This document shows positions 9,840-22,076 of a stretch of 64,000 bases of DNA, one piece after another. The position numbers were made by a program, and so were the translations under genes. This stretch comes from Panaeolus papilionaceus (Eukaryota; Basidiomycota; Agaricomycetes; Agaricales), in contig JADNRZ010000004.1 in assembly GCA_015501605.1 (NCBI GenBank), positions 2,531,456-2,595,455 on the forward strand, given 5' to 3'. Each line of letters opens with the position of its first letter. The stretch's first letter is position 1. Under the pieces are notes generated by a model that saw only the letters and a list, made by a program, of their open reading frames with translations, searched no databases and was not told the origin of the DNA.

Positions 9840-12319
9840 ATGCCTCCGAGATCTCCATCAAGGGAAGTCCAGCTTCGCGCCCTGGGATACGGCGAGAAGG
9901 TGGGGGGTGATGTCTCTGTGATTGTGTATGCCCCACATCTATGTCGTCTTCTACAACCACTAACGCAATCCCTCAGCCTACTCGGCCCCAGTGGCGCAGG
10001 AAAGAGCAACGTACGTCGCATTATCGCATGGACATCAGTACATGATGATTGAATCTAACGTCCTTTCACTTCTTTTCAAAGTTCATAGAGACGTTGGGTT
10101 CAATAACGACCAAATGGCCCAAGGTTGTCGACCTCGCGAAGGCCAGAGTGGACGATGGAACGCAGGAAGTCTATGGGTATCGCATGGAACACCAGAACCT
10201 TAACATCTACACGACAAAACCTATCGTCCTTGTCGATACACCCGGCCTATCTAATCCGAGAATGTCAGAAATGCAGGTCCAGTTGCAAATCAAGAAGTGG
10301 ATGAAGAAGAGGTGAGTGTTCGTTCTACCTGCCGATGACGCATCTTCTCATCGCGCTTTTTGTTCATCATTAGCGGTGTCAAGAGTATCGATCGACTGTT
10401 TTACATGGACTCCATCAGCGAACATGGCATGTCGCCCCGTAAAAGGAAGAGTTTGGAGATTTTCAAAGTGTTTTGCGGGTTAGAAGCTGCGAGCAGGACG
10501 GTGGCGGTTACTACGATGTGGGACCTGATGTGGAACCCGAGGTTGAAGGCTGACGCGGATCATCGTTTCAAACTTCTGAAAGAGAGATACTGGAATGTAT
10601 GGTTATCGCTCAGACATCGATGACAGATCTAATCTCACGTTTTAACCCAGGACTTCCTCGACCAAGGGTCTAGAATCGTGACTTTCAACAACACGTTCGA
10701 GGCAGCATTGGAAAACCTGAAGGCGCTTGGGCCACCGTTGCAACTCATCGGACCAGCTTTCGCTTTCGAAAAGGACGTAAGCATGCAAGAACCGGAGATG
10801 GGTCGCAAAGCTTTCCAGGTTCTGACGGAGCGATGCGAGAATCTTGACGTCAGTCTCCAGGTCGTTGAGCAGGATATCAAGCAGTCAGAAGGGTTGCAGA
10901 ACGCGGAGCTTAATCGCTTGCTTTTGAAGCAAAAGACTGGGATCACGCACTATCTGAAAGAGGTGACCGAAGAGTTAAAGGCCTACTCCCCAGAATATAA
11001 GCTATTCAGAGATCAGATTCACAAGCAGTTGGATCGACCCGGGTCACCAGATTCCACGACGACAAATGCCACGAACGCTGCACCTGGCCCAAGAGGATTC
11101 AAAGCCAAACTCGAATTATGGTCTAAGATGATGGATTTGAAAAAAGGAAAGGTATGGTTTTCGCCATTCCGTCTTAGAGAAGAATGCTCATGGGGCATTT
11201 CCAATCATTGTACGAGTAGGTCAAAGCACAGACGACCCCAACAGCGTACGACCCACCAGTAAATCTGCCCAACATTCCGATGTGCATTTTGTCACAAGTT
11301 CAGGGAGGCGGTCATCGTCAGCAAGCTATGGTGCGCCAATCGTTGGACAAGCAGAGTTGGGACGCTACATTCTCTGGCGCCAGTCATATCTCGTCCATTG
11401 GGATGAAGAATATCCTTCCTGAAGACGTCGTTATTCTGTGCGTCGACCTACACATCACCGTCTTGCTAGTATTCACTTTTTTCGCAATATCCAACAGACT
11501 CCTTGGCGCCACAGGTTCTGGAAGATCCGCTGTGTGTATTATGCGTCGAATCTCCCCCTTTCATTATTCTCATTGACTGGTTTCGTAGTTTTTAAGTGCA
11601 CTGGACGTGAATAACACAGTTTGGGTAGGAGATATGATTGGTTCCACTGGCGATCAGGCTTCGAAAACGATGCAAGTCCAGGTGGTCAGGATCCCTATTC
11701 CTAAGGCAGGCTTTGGGTTGGTTATTATCGATACTCCTGGATTCAATTCCGGAGAACGGAGCGAGAGCGAGACTCTGAGGATTATCGCAGACGCCCTGGC
11801 TGATAAGTACGTCCGTTTTTCCGCGTCTCTTTCTCATACGCACTCATATTTCCCGTTCGCAGAGCAGGTCACGAAGTGCGCTTCAATGGCGTTGTGTACT
11901 TCCAGAAGATCGACGACAACAGTCTGAAAACTGTGCACCTGGCGATCAAGATATGCGGCGAGAAAAACTACTACAGGATCGCATTCGTGACGACGCATTG
12001 GGACCTCTTCGAAGGCTCAGAGAAAGACCGCACCGAAGCTATCAGTCGCGAAAAACAACTCAAAGAGTCGGAGGAGTGGTCCAAGGTGCTAGCGTCCGGT
12101 GATTCATCGAAACGCGATCAAAGGCTCAAGACTATCAACCTGTCTGTGCCTCTTTCACGAGGGTCACGGGAGGCGGTGAAACAGTTGCTGTGGGACGCTC
12201 TCCTTTGTCAACCTCATGTTCGTCTTAAATTGCAGCTTCAGGTTCAATTGGGAAATGGGACGGAGGCGAAGAATACGTTGGCTGGACTAGAAGCCTCGAT
12301 GCAGGATGTTCATAAATAA
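9840..12319 (+). CDS. Tandem two-G-domain P-loop GTPase-like protein
   Basis: Nine exons join in phase (9840-9925, 9977-10010, 10082-10311, 10374-10596, 10651-11151, 11220-11437, 11498-11531, 11589-11806, 11863-12319) to give 666 aa. Domain 1 has Walker A GPSGAGKSN, a G3-like VLVDTPGLSN and a G4-like TTMWDLMW. A charged, probably coiled-coil helical region follows (exon 5). Domain 2 has a Walker A-like GATGSGRSA, with Arg in place of the conserved Lys, then VIIDTPGFNSGE and VTTHWDLFEG. The layout resembles AIG1/septin-like G proteins that are expanded in agaricomycetes; the cellular role is unknown. Each P-loop sits on its own 34-nt exon. Paralogs lie on the other strand at 41610-43894 and 40015-41079. 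The start at 9840 is the first Met after which the protein is family-like; Met at 9750 or 9825 is also in frame. Confidence 0.8.
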
Positions 12320-13322
12320 TTATTAGACGACTACTATCGTTGGTCACCAGTCGGGTACGGCTTCACTAATTTGCGACTGGAATATTTTCCTCTGCTCCCC
12401 TGACATTGAGGCTTGGTAAACCTGCGTAAATTTTGATTTTCTACTTGAATATGAATTTTTATTGAAGAAAAACGAGGGAGAACGAGCGTCGGAGAGGTAC
12501 CGGTGGTGCCTACATAGTAGAAAATACCACCACTCGGGTTTTTCTGTCACGAACTGTCACTGAGGTGCAAAAGGTCAGTTTGGCAGAAAGTGACGCCATC
12601 AAATCACTAGACTTCATGGATGCACGAAACGTATTTCGTTGCCCATGAAAGCGCATAACGTCAAGGCAGTCTGATATTTTGCAGACAGATAGTAAGACAC
12701 TACATTGAGTTTCAGGCCGGATTTTGGACGGATTGGAGCTCTACATCGTACGGGATCTGGAAAATAACACGCGTTTTACGTGACTTTTTGATACTCACGT
12801 TTTGGTCTGCAAATTCCTGCACTTCGTATTTCCATATTTTCTTAAATCTAACTAGAGATCCTGGTGTATTCTACTTACCTCTACCTGGTTTTAAATTCTC
12901 AACTTTTATATCGCACAATTGGGCGAGATATCTGCAGATTACCAAAAAAACCCGAGTGGTGGACATCCACGGGTGGTGACTAACGATAGTAGTGTTTTAG
13001 TAATAGCTCGGCTTGATCCAATATCTATACTTAGTTCTCGAGAGCACCTTCCCGCTTATTTGATTAACTCGTCGCTCTATTCCCAGCTCGTCAGAGATGC
13101 ACTATATCAGGCTGATCTCATCGTCTGAATCTTGCATCTCTTTGGAGCGATAACATTACACCTCACAAACATCTGTGCAACCACCTCACTCTATCAATTA
13201 TCAACAATAAAGTAAAACATAGTGTCAACAAGGTACGAATCTAAGTATCAAGTATACGTCCCCATCAGACCGCGCATCCACATCCACCTCACACATATAT
13301 CACCACCAACCCAACCCTCCAT
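12320..13322. other. Intergenic, convergent 3' ends
   Basis: This lies between the stop of the G-domain gene and the stop of the pyruvate dehydrogenase gene on the opposite strand. Only short open frames in various phases are present and none is recognisable. It presumably contains both 3' untranslated regions. Confidence 0.5.
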
Positions 13323-15278
13323 CTAATACTTATGAATCTCCTCCCTCTCCCTACCCCTCATGAACGGCGGCTCAGTACCCTTGAAGTAGATATCGTTCCA
13401 GAGATCGGGGGTAGTGGGTTCAGGCGACTCCTTGGCCTCGGCAACAGCAGCGTCAACTTCAGCCTTGGCTTCCTTGTCGAGTTGCTATTAGAGAAAAAGA
13501 AAAGGGGGGGTTAGTATATGCGCGTCCAAATAAACGTGGATAAAAAGGTAAGAAATCACGACAGACAAAAATGTATGCGCGTTCGCGCACAATGATGGAG
13601 CCGCAAATTGGAAATATAAAAAGAATGAGCAACGTACCTTAAGCTCCTGCTCAGTAGCGATGCCCCACTCCTCAATGTTCTTCTGGAGACCACGGATAGG
13701 GTCTTGAGTGCTCCTCATGCGCTGGACCTCCTCACGGGTACGGTAGGTAGTGCCAGGGTCGGACATGCTGTTGACGTGGCATGAAAGAAGAAATAAAGCG
13801 GTGAGAGAGGACCAGGGCAGACGCGCGTCAAAATACGTAGAATCGGATAGAGCAGCGAAGAAAGAAAAAATAAAATAAAAAATAATCAGCGTCTATGCAT
13901 AATGATCAAAAAATAAATGGGTACGCACGAGTGACCGCCATAGCGGTAAGTAACAAATTCAAGGACAAGAGGTCCCTTCTCCTCGTTCACGGCCCAGTTG
14001 CGGGCGTAGGCGACAGCCTGCTTGGTAGCGATGATATCCATTCCATTGACCTAAGGGAAAAGTGCATTAGTTATGTGGTCAACGACGAAGATTGAAGAGC
14101 GACGCACCTGGATACCAGGGATCTTATCACCACGAGTATAGTACTCGGTGTTGGAACTGCTACGAGCAGCAGACGTACCCATTCCATACTTGTTGTTCTC
14201 GCAAACAAAAATGGTCGGGAGGTTCCATAGTTTGGCCTATCCTCAACGTCAACACGACTTGCATAGTATAAATAGCATGAACCAACGCACCATGTTGTAA
14301 GCCTCAAACACCTGGCCCTGGTTACTCGCTCCATCACCATAGAGCGCAAACGTGCATGCCTTCTCGCCCATATACTTCTGAGCGAAAGCAGCACCAGCAC
14401 CAACAGGGACCTGAGCACCGACGATACCGTTTCCACCAAAGAAGTTGGGGGTGAAGATGTGCATGGACCCGCCCTTGCCACGGGACATGCCATCTTGACG
14501 GCCGAGCAGCTCAGCGATGACACCCTTGATCGTTCCACCACGCATCACAGCATACGGGTGACAACGGTACGCAGTAATGATACGATCCTGCTTTGTAATC
14601 CCGTGCTCCATTCCAACAGAAACGGCTTCCTAACCACACCAAAAGCATACATTCGTTAAAAAAAGAACAGTAGTCATGACCAACACACGGCAAGCACGTA
14701 CCTGTCCAATAGCCAAATGGCAGAACCCTCTGATCAACTTGGCTTTATACAGCGCATCAGCAGCCATCTCCATCCTCCTCATCGACTGCATCTCCTTGTA
14801 CATCGTCAAGAGCTCTTCACCCGTCACTTGCACCTCCAGACCGGGCGTGTCGCAAATGTGGGACTTGAACGAGTCTTCATGGAGCTGGACCGTAAAGGGC
14901 GTTTTGAGGTCGCCTGGATATGAGGCTTGGGCGGTGTCGGCCGAGGTATGGACGGCGCGGAGGAGGTTGGTGGGCTGGGTTAGATGTTAGTTAGGAGGGT
15001 ATGAAATTGATATACAATAAAGAAATAGAAAATGAGGAATATGAATATGAAAAGGGAGGAAAAGGAACGCCAACGCGGAACACAAAAAGCTCGTGTTTTC
15101 ATGGCCAAAAAGAAATAGCCGGCTGCCCAAAACGCATAAAAAGCCACACCGCATCACCCGTTAACCACCCACCCCCATCCTCCTATGTAAAATCACCTGC
15201 AAAACGCCCCAGCCGCTAATAAAAAGGGTAAATACTCACAAGGCGACGCCCAATTCTGACTCTCGCTAGTGATGCCAT
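13323..15278 (-). CDS. PDA1: Pyruvate dehydrogenase E1 component subunit alpha, mitochondrial
   Basis: This subunit carries the thiamine-diphosphate site of pyruvate dehydrogenase E1, which decarboxylates pyruvate and passes the acetyl group to E2 lipoate in the mitochondrial matrix. Seven exons run right to left; exon 1 (15240-15278) encodes [13 protein letters not shown], the start of a basic mitochondrial presequence. Visible motifs in order are [12 protein letters not shown], the ThDP/Mg motif [15 protein letters not shown] closed by [11 protein letters not shown], and the regulatory-loop sequence [20 protein letters not shown], which contains the Ser phosphorylated in homologs. It ends in ..[10 protein letters not shown]. 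The spliced length is about 397 aa, normal for the family. Exon 6 is 13638-13767 and exon 7 is 13323-13484. Intron 5 (13768-13928) is about three times longer than the other introns and contains a dispersed repeat. This is the one clear housekeeping gene of the window. Confidence 0.97.
13818..13893. repeat. Dispersed repeat, copy 2, inside a PDA1 intron
   Basis: This is the partner of 691-769, with the same orientation and landmarks. It accounts for most of the extra length of PDA1 intron 5. Confidence 0.5.
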
Positions 15279-16220
15279 GGCTTTTTAGGTGGGTTGGTAT
15301 AAAATAAAGGAAACGGAGGAGGGATGCACAGAAGAGGAGAGGAAGGGATGGAAGGAGGAGATTATAAAAAAAACGGGAGACTTGTGACGTGGTTCGTGTT
15401 TTGTTGCTTTTAAATTTCTTTGGGGCGTGGGGTGACATCACTCCTGGGAACGAGTTGCTATTTCAGGTGAGCAGCATCAACACCAGAGTCGGATCGGCCC
15501 TGCCGTTGTATGTCAATGCTCATCGCATCATGCAAGCGTGCGTGAGTGCGTGCGTGCTGCTCATTGCGAGAGGGTGCTACCCTATCACTGCGGGAAACAA
15601 ATCATCTTCTCGTCGTAGAAGATTCAAAATCTTCTCTACAATCTACTCTGGATCTTCTCTACAATCTTCTCGACCCTTTCATGTGTAGTCCGGATCATTC
15701 CCATTGTTAAACTTCAGTTGGCTAAGGCCCGGTTTAGGTACTTCTCCCTTTGTTGAGGTTAGCTAACCGTTGGAATAAATCAGCTATGTTGTCTTATGTC
15801 ATCCGGTACTTATCATGAGTTGCTATCTCCAGCTAAGTCATGCCGAGATAAGTAATGTCAAGGCCCATCATGGATCTATTAAAGATTAGATGACTGATAA
15901 CCAAATTCCACAGAAAGTAATAAAGGTATGATTTCAGTCCATTCGGCGTCTAGTTTTAGGTTCCTTACGCGCTCACTTGCATGAACATGCTCCACGGAGC
16001 TGTTTGGATAACACATTTAAGAAGTTGTAGGTCATGATCACAAATAGATAGTATTACACCAAACGAAGATATGGAATATATGCAGTGAGTAGTACGATAG
16101 TAAGGTAGTAGCAAGACTGTATTAACACAACTGTGTATATGATCGTTACAAGAGTATCAAGAAAATGGGAGAAATAACATATATAAAAAGAGTTATGCCC
16201 CAGAGCAGGTAACCACAGGC
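15279..16220. other. Intergenic; PDA1 promoter side
   Basis: The first few hundred bases upstream of PDA1 should hold its promoter, though I cannot point to specific elements. A short palindromic CACTG-ended repeat lies at 15586-15675. The rest, up to 16220, shows no gene. Confidence 0.5.
15586..15675 (+). repeat. Short CACTG-ended palindromic repeat, copy 1
   Basis: The repeat starts CACTGCGGGAAACAAATC and continues with inverted GAAGAT/ATCTTC modules (cttctcgtcgtagaagatt, then caaaatcttctctac). The first 27 bases match the complement of 39770-39796 exactly. The CACT start recalls CACTA-type ends, and a Tnp2-family transposase lies in the window, but I found no matching end beside that gene. 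Confidence 0.7.
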
Positions 16221-18252
16221 TCATTGGTCAGTTGTTTTGCGTCGCGACCTCCTCTTACGTTTAAGACCTATAAGTCTGCAATCAATGTTGTTAGTATCTG
16301 ATGGTAGACTTGGAGTTGAGATATATCTTACGAGTCGAGCGTGTTGAGTAGGGGCACAAGGTTCAATAATTGAGAATGGTCAGGACGAACGTTGCATGAG
16401 ATATCGTCTCTGTATCTGTGAAGCCATTCCTTGTCATAGGCGTCAACAGAAAGGACAGGGGGATATGTGGGGGAATTGCTAAAGGCGTCGGGCTCGTGGA
16501 CCCGGAAATGTGGTAGTTGACCCCGTTGATTAAAGTTGGTAGCCGTTTTGACAGAAGGATAGAGGATATCGAGACTATGAAGAGCGCGGGATAGGAGAGG
16601 AGATCGCCAACGCGGCTGGAGAACCGTACAAGATTTCACGAGTTCAGAGCCTTGATTCTCATGTTCAGACTCTTGGAAGTTTTCCGACGGCTCATCCTCC
16701 GATTGGTCGCTTTCATCGGTTGACATAGCTTGCCAGCCAATACCCTCAATTGTGGATTGGAATTGACGAAGTTCTGACGTGTTGGAAACAGTGAAAACAC
16801 GTCTGTCGAATAGCTATATATCGAGGTTTCATCAGCTTTGTATCAGACAATTTGGAGACAAAAAAATGCACGCACACCATGTTTCCTCTTCACCTTCCGG
16901 TCTGCGCTCTTCAGCGCCTTGATTTGGGAGGATGGGAGTTGGCGGCGTTTCCATTCCTTTTGAAGGGACTTGACTCGAACGAAGAATGCCGCTTCAATTT
17001 TCGTCAAGTCTGTGGTGCCTTGTTTGTAAATGTGGATGAAATCCCTAGAGAATATGCGAGCAGCTGATGCGTTCCAGTCGCACTTCGGCATTGAGTGGAG
17101 GACCAAACGAAAGTTGTCCACATCGCAACAGGCAAGAGATGAGCCCAAACGTCGATTTTTCCATTTTCGAGCGAATTCGGTAGCTTCTGCAGTTCCGACG
17201 TTGACTGAGGGGTTAAATGGGTCGTGGCGGAGTAGCTTGTCGAGATGTTCGCGGATTTGGGACTACTTGGGACATGAGAATTTAATCAGATAAAAGAGCA
17301 AAGGTTTAAACCTTGAATCTAAGACTGGCGGCTGGATGACGCTTGGGACGATTGGTTGGCCGAGTATTCTGCTGTGTTGGTTGATGGGTGACATCCTGTG
17401 AGATGTCAACGATAGAGATCATCAGAAATTAACGGCCAAAGACATGAGTTAGCACGCACCACAGGAGGCAGGTTGGAATTGTGGGTCCTATAATCATGTT
17501 CCTCGGCTACGCCATCATCGTCGCTTTCGTATTCACTTCTGTCTCTTTCCCTGTGCTGCTGTGGTGCTACATGTCTCTCCAGGCGCCGATTTAGATGGTT
17601 TCTGAGGGTGGACGGCATCGTCGACGGGTGCCGGTTTAGCTGACTGCGTGGAGTGAATTCATCATCCGAAACGTCGTCTCCCCGAGTTGATGGATATGGG
17701 CTTAAAAATCGGCGTCTAGCGTGGAGTTGACTTGGAGCTGGTAAAGGGCTGTAACGTGTCGATGGTTGACGCTGTGACCGTCTTGAGCTGTTGACCTTTG
17801 CCGAAATCTCGCAACCATTTTCGAAGCGCTCATTGAGAGAAGCAGGAATCTGTGTCTTGTCGCGAAAGGATCCATATGAAGAAATGGTATGCAGTGATCT
17901 TCTGTCACGTAAATCACTTCGTGAGTGAACATCGCGAGAATATGTGCTTGCTGCATGAGATATCAGATACATGAGAATGGGAAAAAGCCAGATATACGCA
18001 CCATTGGGAGTTCCATTTTCTTCATCCCTGTCAAGCGTCCGATAGGAATTCCAATGCTCTCGGTTCATGATATCGCTAGGTTGCAGTCCAGCCTTGTGGG
18101 GTGTTGGATTGAAAAAAGCGGTGGATAGCGGGAAAGTGGGGACAGAATATGTGGGTGTCGTTGAAGTGGGAGATAATGCCGTGGTGCTATGTAAGGGTTA
18201 TGTATAGATGTAGGTACACGTACATCTGGAATGAAAGAGTTTTGAAATTCAT
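16221..18252 (-). CDS. Agaricomycete-type protein of unknown function
   Basis: This is a multi-exon minus-strand gene. The first exon encodes MNFKTLSFQ (start 18252) and is spliced to a Thr/Pro/Ser-rich region (..TPTYSVPTFPLSTAFF..), then a long Arg/Ser-rich low-complexity exon (about 17460-18010). A more ordered part follows (exon around 16870-17150: CCDVDNFRLVLHSMPKCDWNASAARIF..), then an acidic C-terminal exon. The pattern cysteines-DFxLxLxxxPxxxWNxSAAxVF belongs to a protein type common in transposon-rich regions of agaricomycetes, whose function I do not know. A donor at the apparent stop (16328) allows a last basic exon (LKRKRRSRRK) ending at 16221. Without it the gene ends at 16328. 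It lies directly downstream of another gene of the same taxonomic flavour, in the same orientation. Confidence 0.6.
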
Positions 18253-18593
18253 GCGCAGAACATGCGCAACGACCGAAGATGATGAACACATAAAACACAA
18301 AGGGTGATAATGTGAAGGATGAGGAGTGAATGGTAGTCCCAATTGCAAGCGATCATTTCGTGCGAGTTCTATATATGTCCATATCATTATGAAAGCAGCT
18401 TGTGAAAGGCTTGACTAGTATTGCTAACTATCAATATTGCTCGTATAATGTACAAATAAGATCAAAAAATTAAAATACAATTAAATATATTATCTGGCGC
18501 TTCATGGCAAGAGAAAATCGAGACGTTAAAAGTTGGGTGTATACCGTCATTAAGTAATGTTGGGGAAGTGGACAAGGACAAGGACAAAGAAAT

Positions 18594-21538
18594 CTATGCG
18601 CCAACAGGTTCAAGGATCAAATTCTCCCTCATAAAACACTCATTGCGTTCAGTGAAGTGATCAAGAAAACTGTACACATTGGCCATTTTAACCGCGCGTT
18701 TGGCCCTAATCCAAGAGCGCCAGTCATTCCTGGACTTTGGTTGCATCCCATTGCGAATTTCCTCCATGATTAGTTGAAACAAATCTTCGTCTAATTCTGT
18801 CCATTGAGTCCAATGGTGTGTTTTTTTTGATTCGTACCACGAAGTGAGGGGAGGGAGCCACGACACCACTTTCTGTTGGTTTGCCTGCTCTAAAATATAA
18901 GGAAAATTGTCAACAGTGATAAGAACGATATAACAATCAAGGACTTACTGGTCTCCATATAATAAGTGCCGATTAGAATTTGCACCTCTTGATCTGTGAG
19001 GTGGTCATCGCCATACTCAGTTCCTGGTGCTTCGGAAGGGAAGGTGCAACCTTCAAAATGAACCCGAACTTCTGAAGAGGGTCCATTGACAACTGCATCG
19101 AAGCCAAGGTATTGTCGAGCTATTCTGCCAATTAAGCCTCCTCGGGTCAATGCAGCACGGCTAAAGGGGCGGGAGAGGAGTTGTTGGGCAGTAGCTCTGT
19201 AGCTTTCATAATCATTGTGGTCAAAGATCCTTCCGCAAGGATTCAAGTAGACGGCTTCACTAGTCGCCACAGAGTGATTGCGGGTTCTAAGTCTAGCTTC
19301 TGGATATCGGAGCAGGGTTTGGAAAGCCACGCCCATCTCCAAAAGCCTGCAGGCAACAGTCAAAGTAGTATTATTGCGATTGGAAAGCATCATTCTCAAC
19401 ACAAGAAGCGCAGCCGATGCTCCTTTGACTGCCAGTAGCCAATCAACAGCAGGGGAGGGAGCACCTGTGAAGATATATAGGGCCCCCTCAACCCGAATGA
19501 CGTTCCTATTCAAATCAAACATGGAAGCTATGTAACGACGATTTGAAGGATTGAGATCGTCAAGTTCAGGTTCAATTTTGTGACCTTTGGTGAGCTGGGA
19601 GATGAGTCGTGTGATAGCAACTTTGTCATTAGCAGAGATGGAGTCAGTGTTGACCAAGGAGTCTGGTAGCCCAACTAGTTTCAAGGCATGACCCCAAGAG
19701 ATCAACCCCAGTTCGGAAAGACGGCGGTCCAAAACTGGTGTATACCCGAATATAGTCGACATGTATTCAACGACATCGATCTCGTCATTCTCATCATGGT
19801 TGAGCTGATTATTTCTTTTACCCAGAGGCGAGGGCTCAACGGGAGAAGGAGACCTGGGTTCAGGATGGGAATTCGAACAAGGCATACTTCCATATACTTC
19901 ATTCCAAAGCTCCTCTGGTGTTTGGCCATCATCTGATCCACTGACATCACTTTCATCCTCCCATGTGCCTGTAGCAATATGGCCGTCCAGCGCATGTGTC
20001 TCGTCATCGTCAAAGTGCTCGTACAAATCCCATTCCGGAACATGAGGAAATGCGTTGAAGCGACGAGTAGAAGGGGGCTTCTTAAAGAATGAATGAAGGA
20101 CATCTTCCTGGTTACGACAGTTGACGCGAATCCGGGCGTATAAGAGCTTTCCACCTGTGACCACCTTTTTCCAACGGTAAACGACGCACTTTACTGTTGC
20201 ACGCTGCCTTTCCCTTGCTAAGCGTCGCTGTCTGTCTTGCACGGACTCTGACGATTGAAGTTCCACATGGCGCCTGCTTTGTGCCAAAAAGAAATGGGAC
20301 CAGTGTTCATAGAGCTGACCGTCTTGAAAATCGCCTCGGTCCAATAATTGGGGCCAAGGATAGGCAAAGTGCGACAGCTGCATACGAAGTTGCTGTTCTC
20401 GTTGTGTGACCGCAGATTGAAGGCTGGCAAGCACAGCTTCTCTGCCGCTGGGCGTGGCCATAGAGGGTAACTTCGAAATATCTTCATCTTTCATCGCCTG
20501 GTAGCAAAACTGGAACGTATCTGTACTCAGCTCGCGTACTCTGAGCATCCTTTCAATTTGAGCCCCTACAGCAGATAGATCCGAATTGAGGTAATGGACC
20601 ATGATTATGGCTTTCACATCGGGAGTAGCACTATGAAACAGCTCAGTGAGGGCGTCGTTGACCATAAATTGGGGTGGGACCAGTGCCCGAAGAAAGCGGT
20701 GATTTTGGAGCCACTGCTCTTCTTTGGAATCAAAAAGAAACCAGACGGGAATATTGTGTTTGAGGAGCCATTGAACATTGGCTTGACCACCCTCTGACAA
20801 CTTTAAAATGACACCATTCCTAGGGACGCTTTTGTCAAAATTGCAGACAAGCGACTGGATGAGGCCCTCAAGCCACACGTGGTCCACCCCCGCCTTTTGG
20901 AGACACACATACCACGCAGGTTTTTTATTGACATCCTTGTGGACGCGACTATGGTGAGGGTGTTGGGACATGCAGACCAAGTATGACAAAAACCCCATCC
21001 AAATGACGAACCAATCTCTGCAGACCTTGACACGAGAATTGACGTCTTCTGTACTTTTGTAGGCATGTGGAAAGCCTAGCTCAGAAGGACGTGGAGGCAT
21101 TTCACCTGGAATTTTGTATGTCAGACGGAGCGTGTGGCAAGCCTGAATAATTTTGTTTTCAGCAGCCATCCAGGTCATGACCTCATCTGGTGTCATTTGG
21201 CAGCGCTTCTCAAAATGCCCAGACACAGCCCTGACGTCAACTTCATGCGTTCGGGGTTTCCAAGATAAGCATTGAAATGGGTTGGCAAGAAAAGACGGAG
21301 AGAGAGGGGTGAAGCCTATCCACCCCCAACAATCGTTCCACCAGACGGGTTGACTGAAATCGCGCACTGTTAAATTTCGTTCATTGTGGTTGTGAAAAGG
21401 CGATGCAAGGGATGTTTGATCTGCGGGCAAGACTATATTCCGGCGCAATGAATTGGGGGAAACGAAAATTCGCCCATTAGACACAACCACAGATCCGTTA
21501 CGCCAGTCGACCTTTAGATCTTCAGAATGACCGCTCAT
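18594..21538 (-). CDS. Large agaricomycete-type hypothetical protein, 961 aa
   Basis: Two exons, 18949-21538 and 18594-18889, join in phase to about 961 aa. The N-terminal part reads ..FSQPVWWNDCWGWIGFTPLSPSFLANPFQCLSWKPRTHEVDVRAV.., followed by a helical region with a WF/WMGFLSYLV segment, a disordered acidic middle (about residues 520-600) and a C-terminal region. The last exon (VVSWLPPLTSWYESKKTHHWTQW..) fits the C-terminus usual for this family, which supports the splice. I know the family only as large uncharacterised proteins repeated in agaricomycete genomes, often near transposons. No catalytic motif is evident. There is one long first exon, unlike the intron-rich neighbours. A final Met-Glu-Thr codon junction at 18949 uses a good GTAAGT donor. 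Confidence 0.75.
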
Positions 21539-21600
21539 GTTGATAAGACGCCAAAAGGTAGGGTAAATGGGTGATTATATATGGCTAGACCTTGCAAAAA

Positions 21601-21715
21601 ATCTGTATTGGATGGCCAAATACAGGATAAGATGCAGAGCGAATAGGCGAAGCGACGCGATTTGCCTTCAAGTTTGGGCTGAATCTGTACTGGCTAGCCA
21701 AATACAAGATCCACT
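21601..21715. repeat. Two copies of an imperfect palindrome
   Basis: ATCTGTATTGGATGGCC followed by AAATACAGGAT occurs near 21601, and ATCTGTACTGGCTAGCC followed by AAATACAAGAT near 21690. Each can fold on itself (TGTA..TGG with CCA..TACA). They lie just upstream of the 961-aa gene's start codon, so they may be promoter elements. Confidence 0.6.
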
Positions 21716-22076
21716 CAAATGAAGGGGATAGATGAGTTTCTTCTGATAGGGAGGATGCACCGGAAACCAAATGCAATCCTTGGATGCGAACCTAAATATA
21801 AGAAATAGTTAGTACTATGTTGATGTGGACTTCCAAATTTAAAAAGAACCGGTGTTGGTGTCAGTGATTCATTGAGCCTTACATAAACACTCAGTCACAT
21901 GATGACTTTAAGCTTACCGGGTTCTGAAAAGTGACACGATGATGATGCGACACTTGACAACGACGCTGACCACGTCTATATAGTTATCCAAGCCCAGAGG
22001 TCTCAACACCAACCACATACTAATAGCGAGCATTCCAAGCTCTGGTATGCGATCCCAGCTCGATTTGTAGGGGTGA

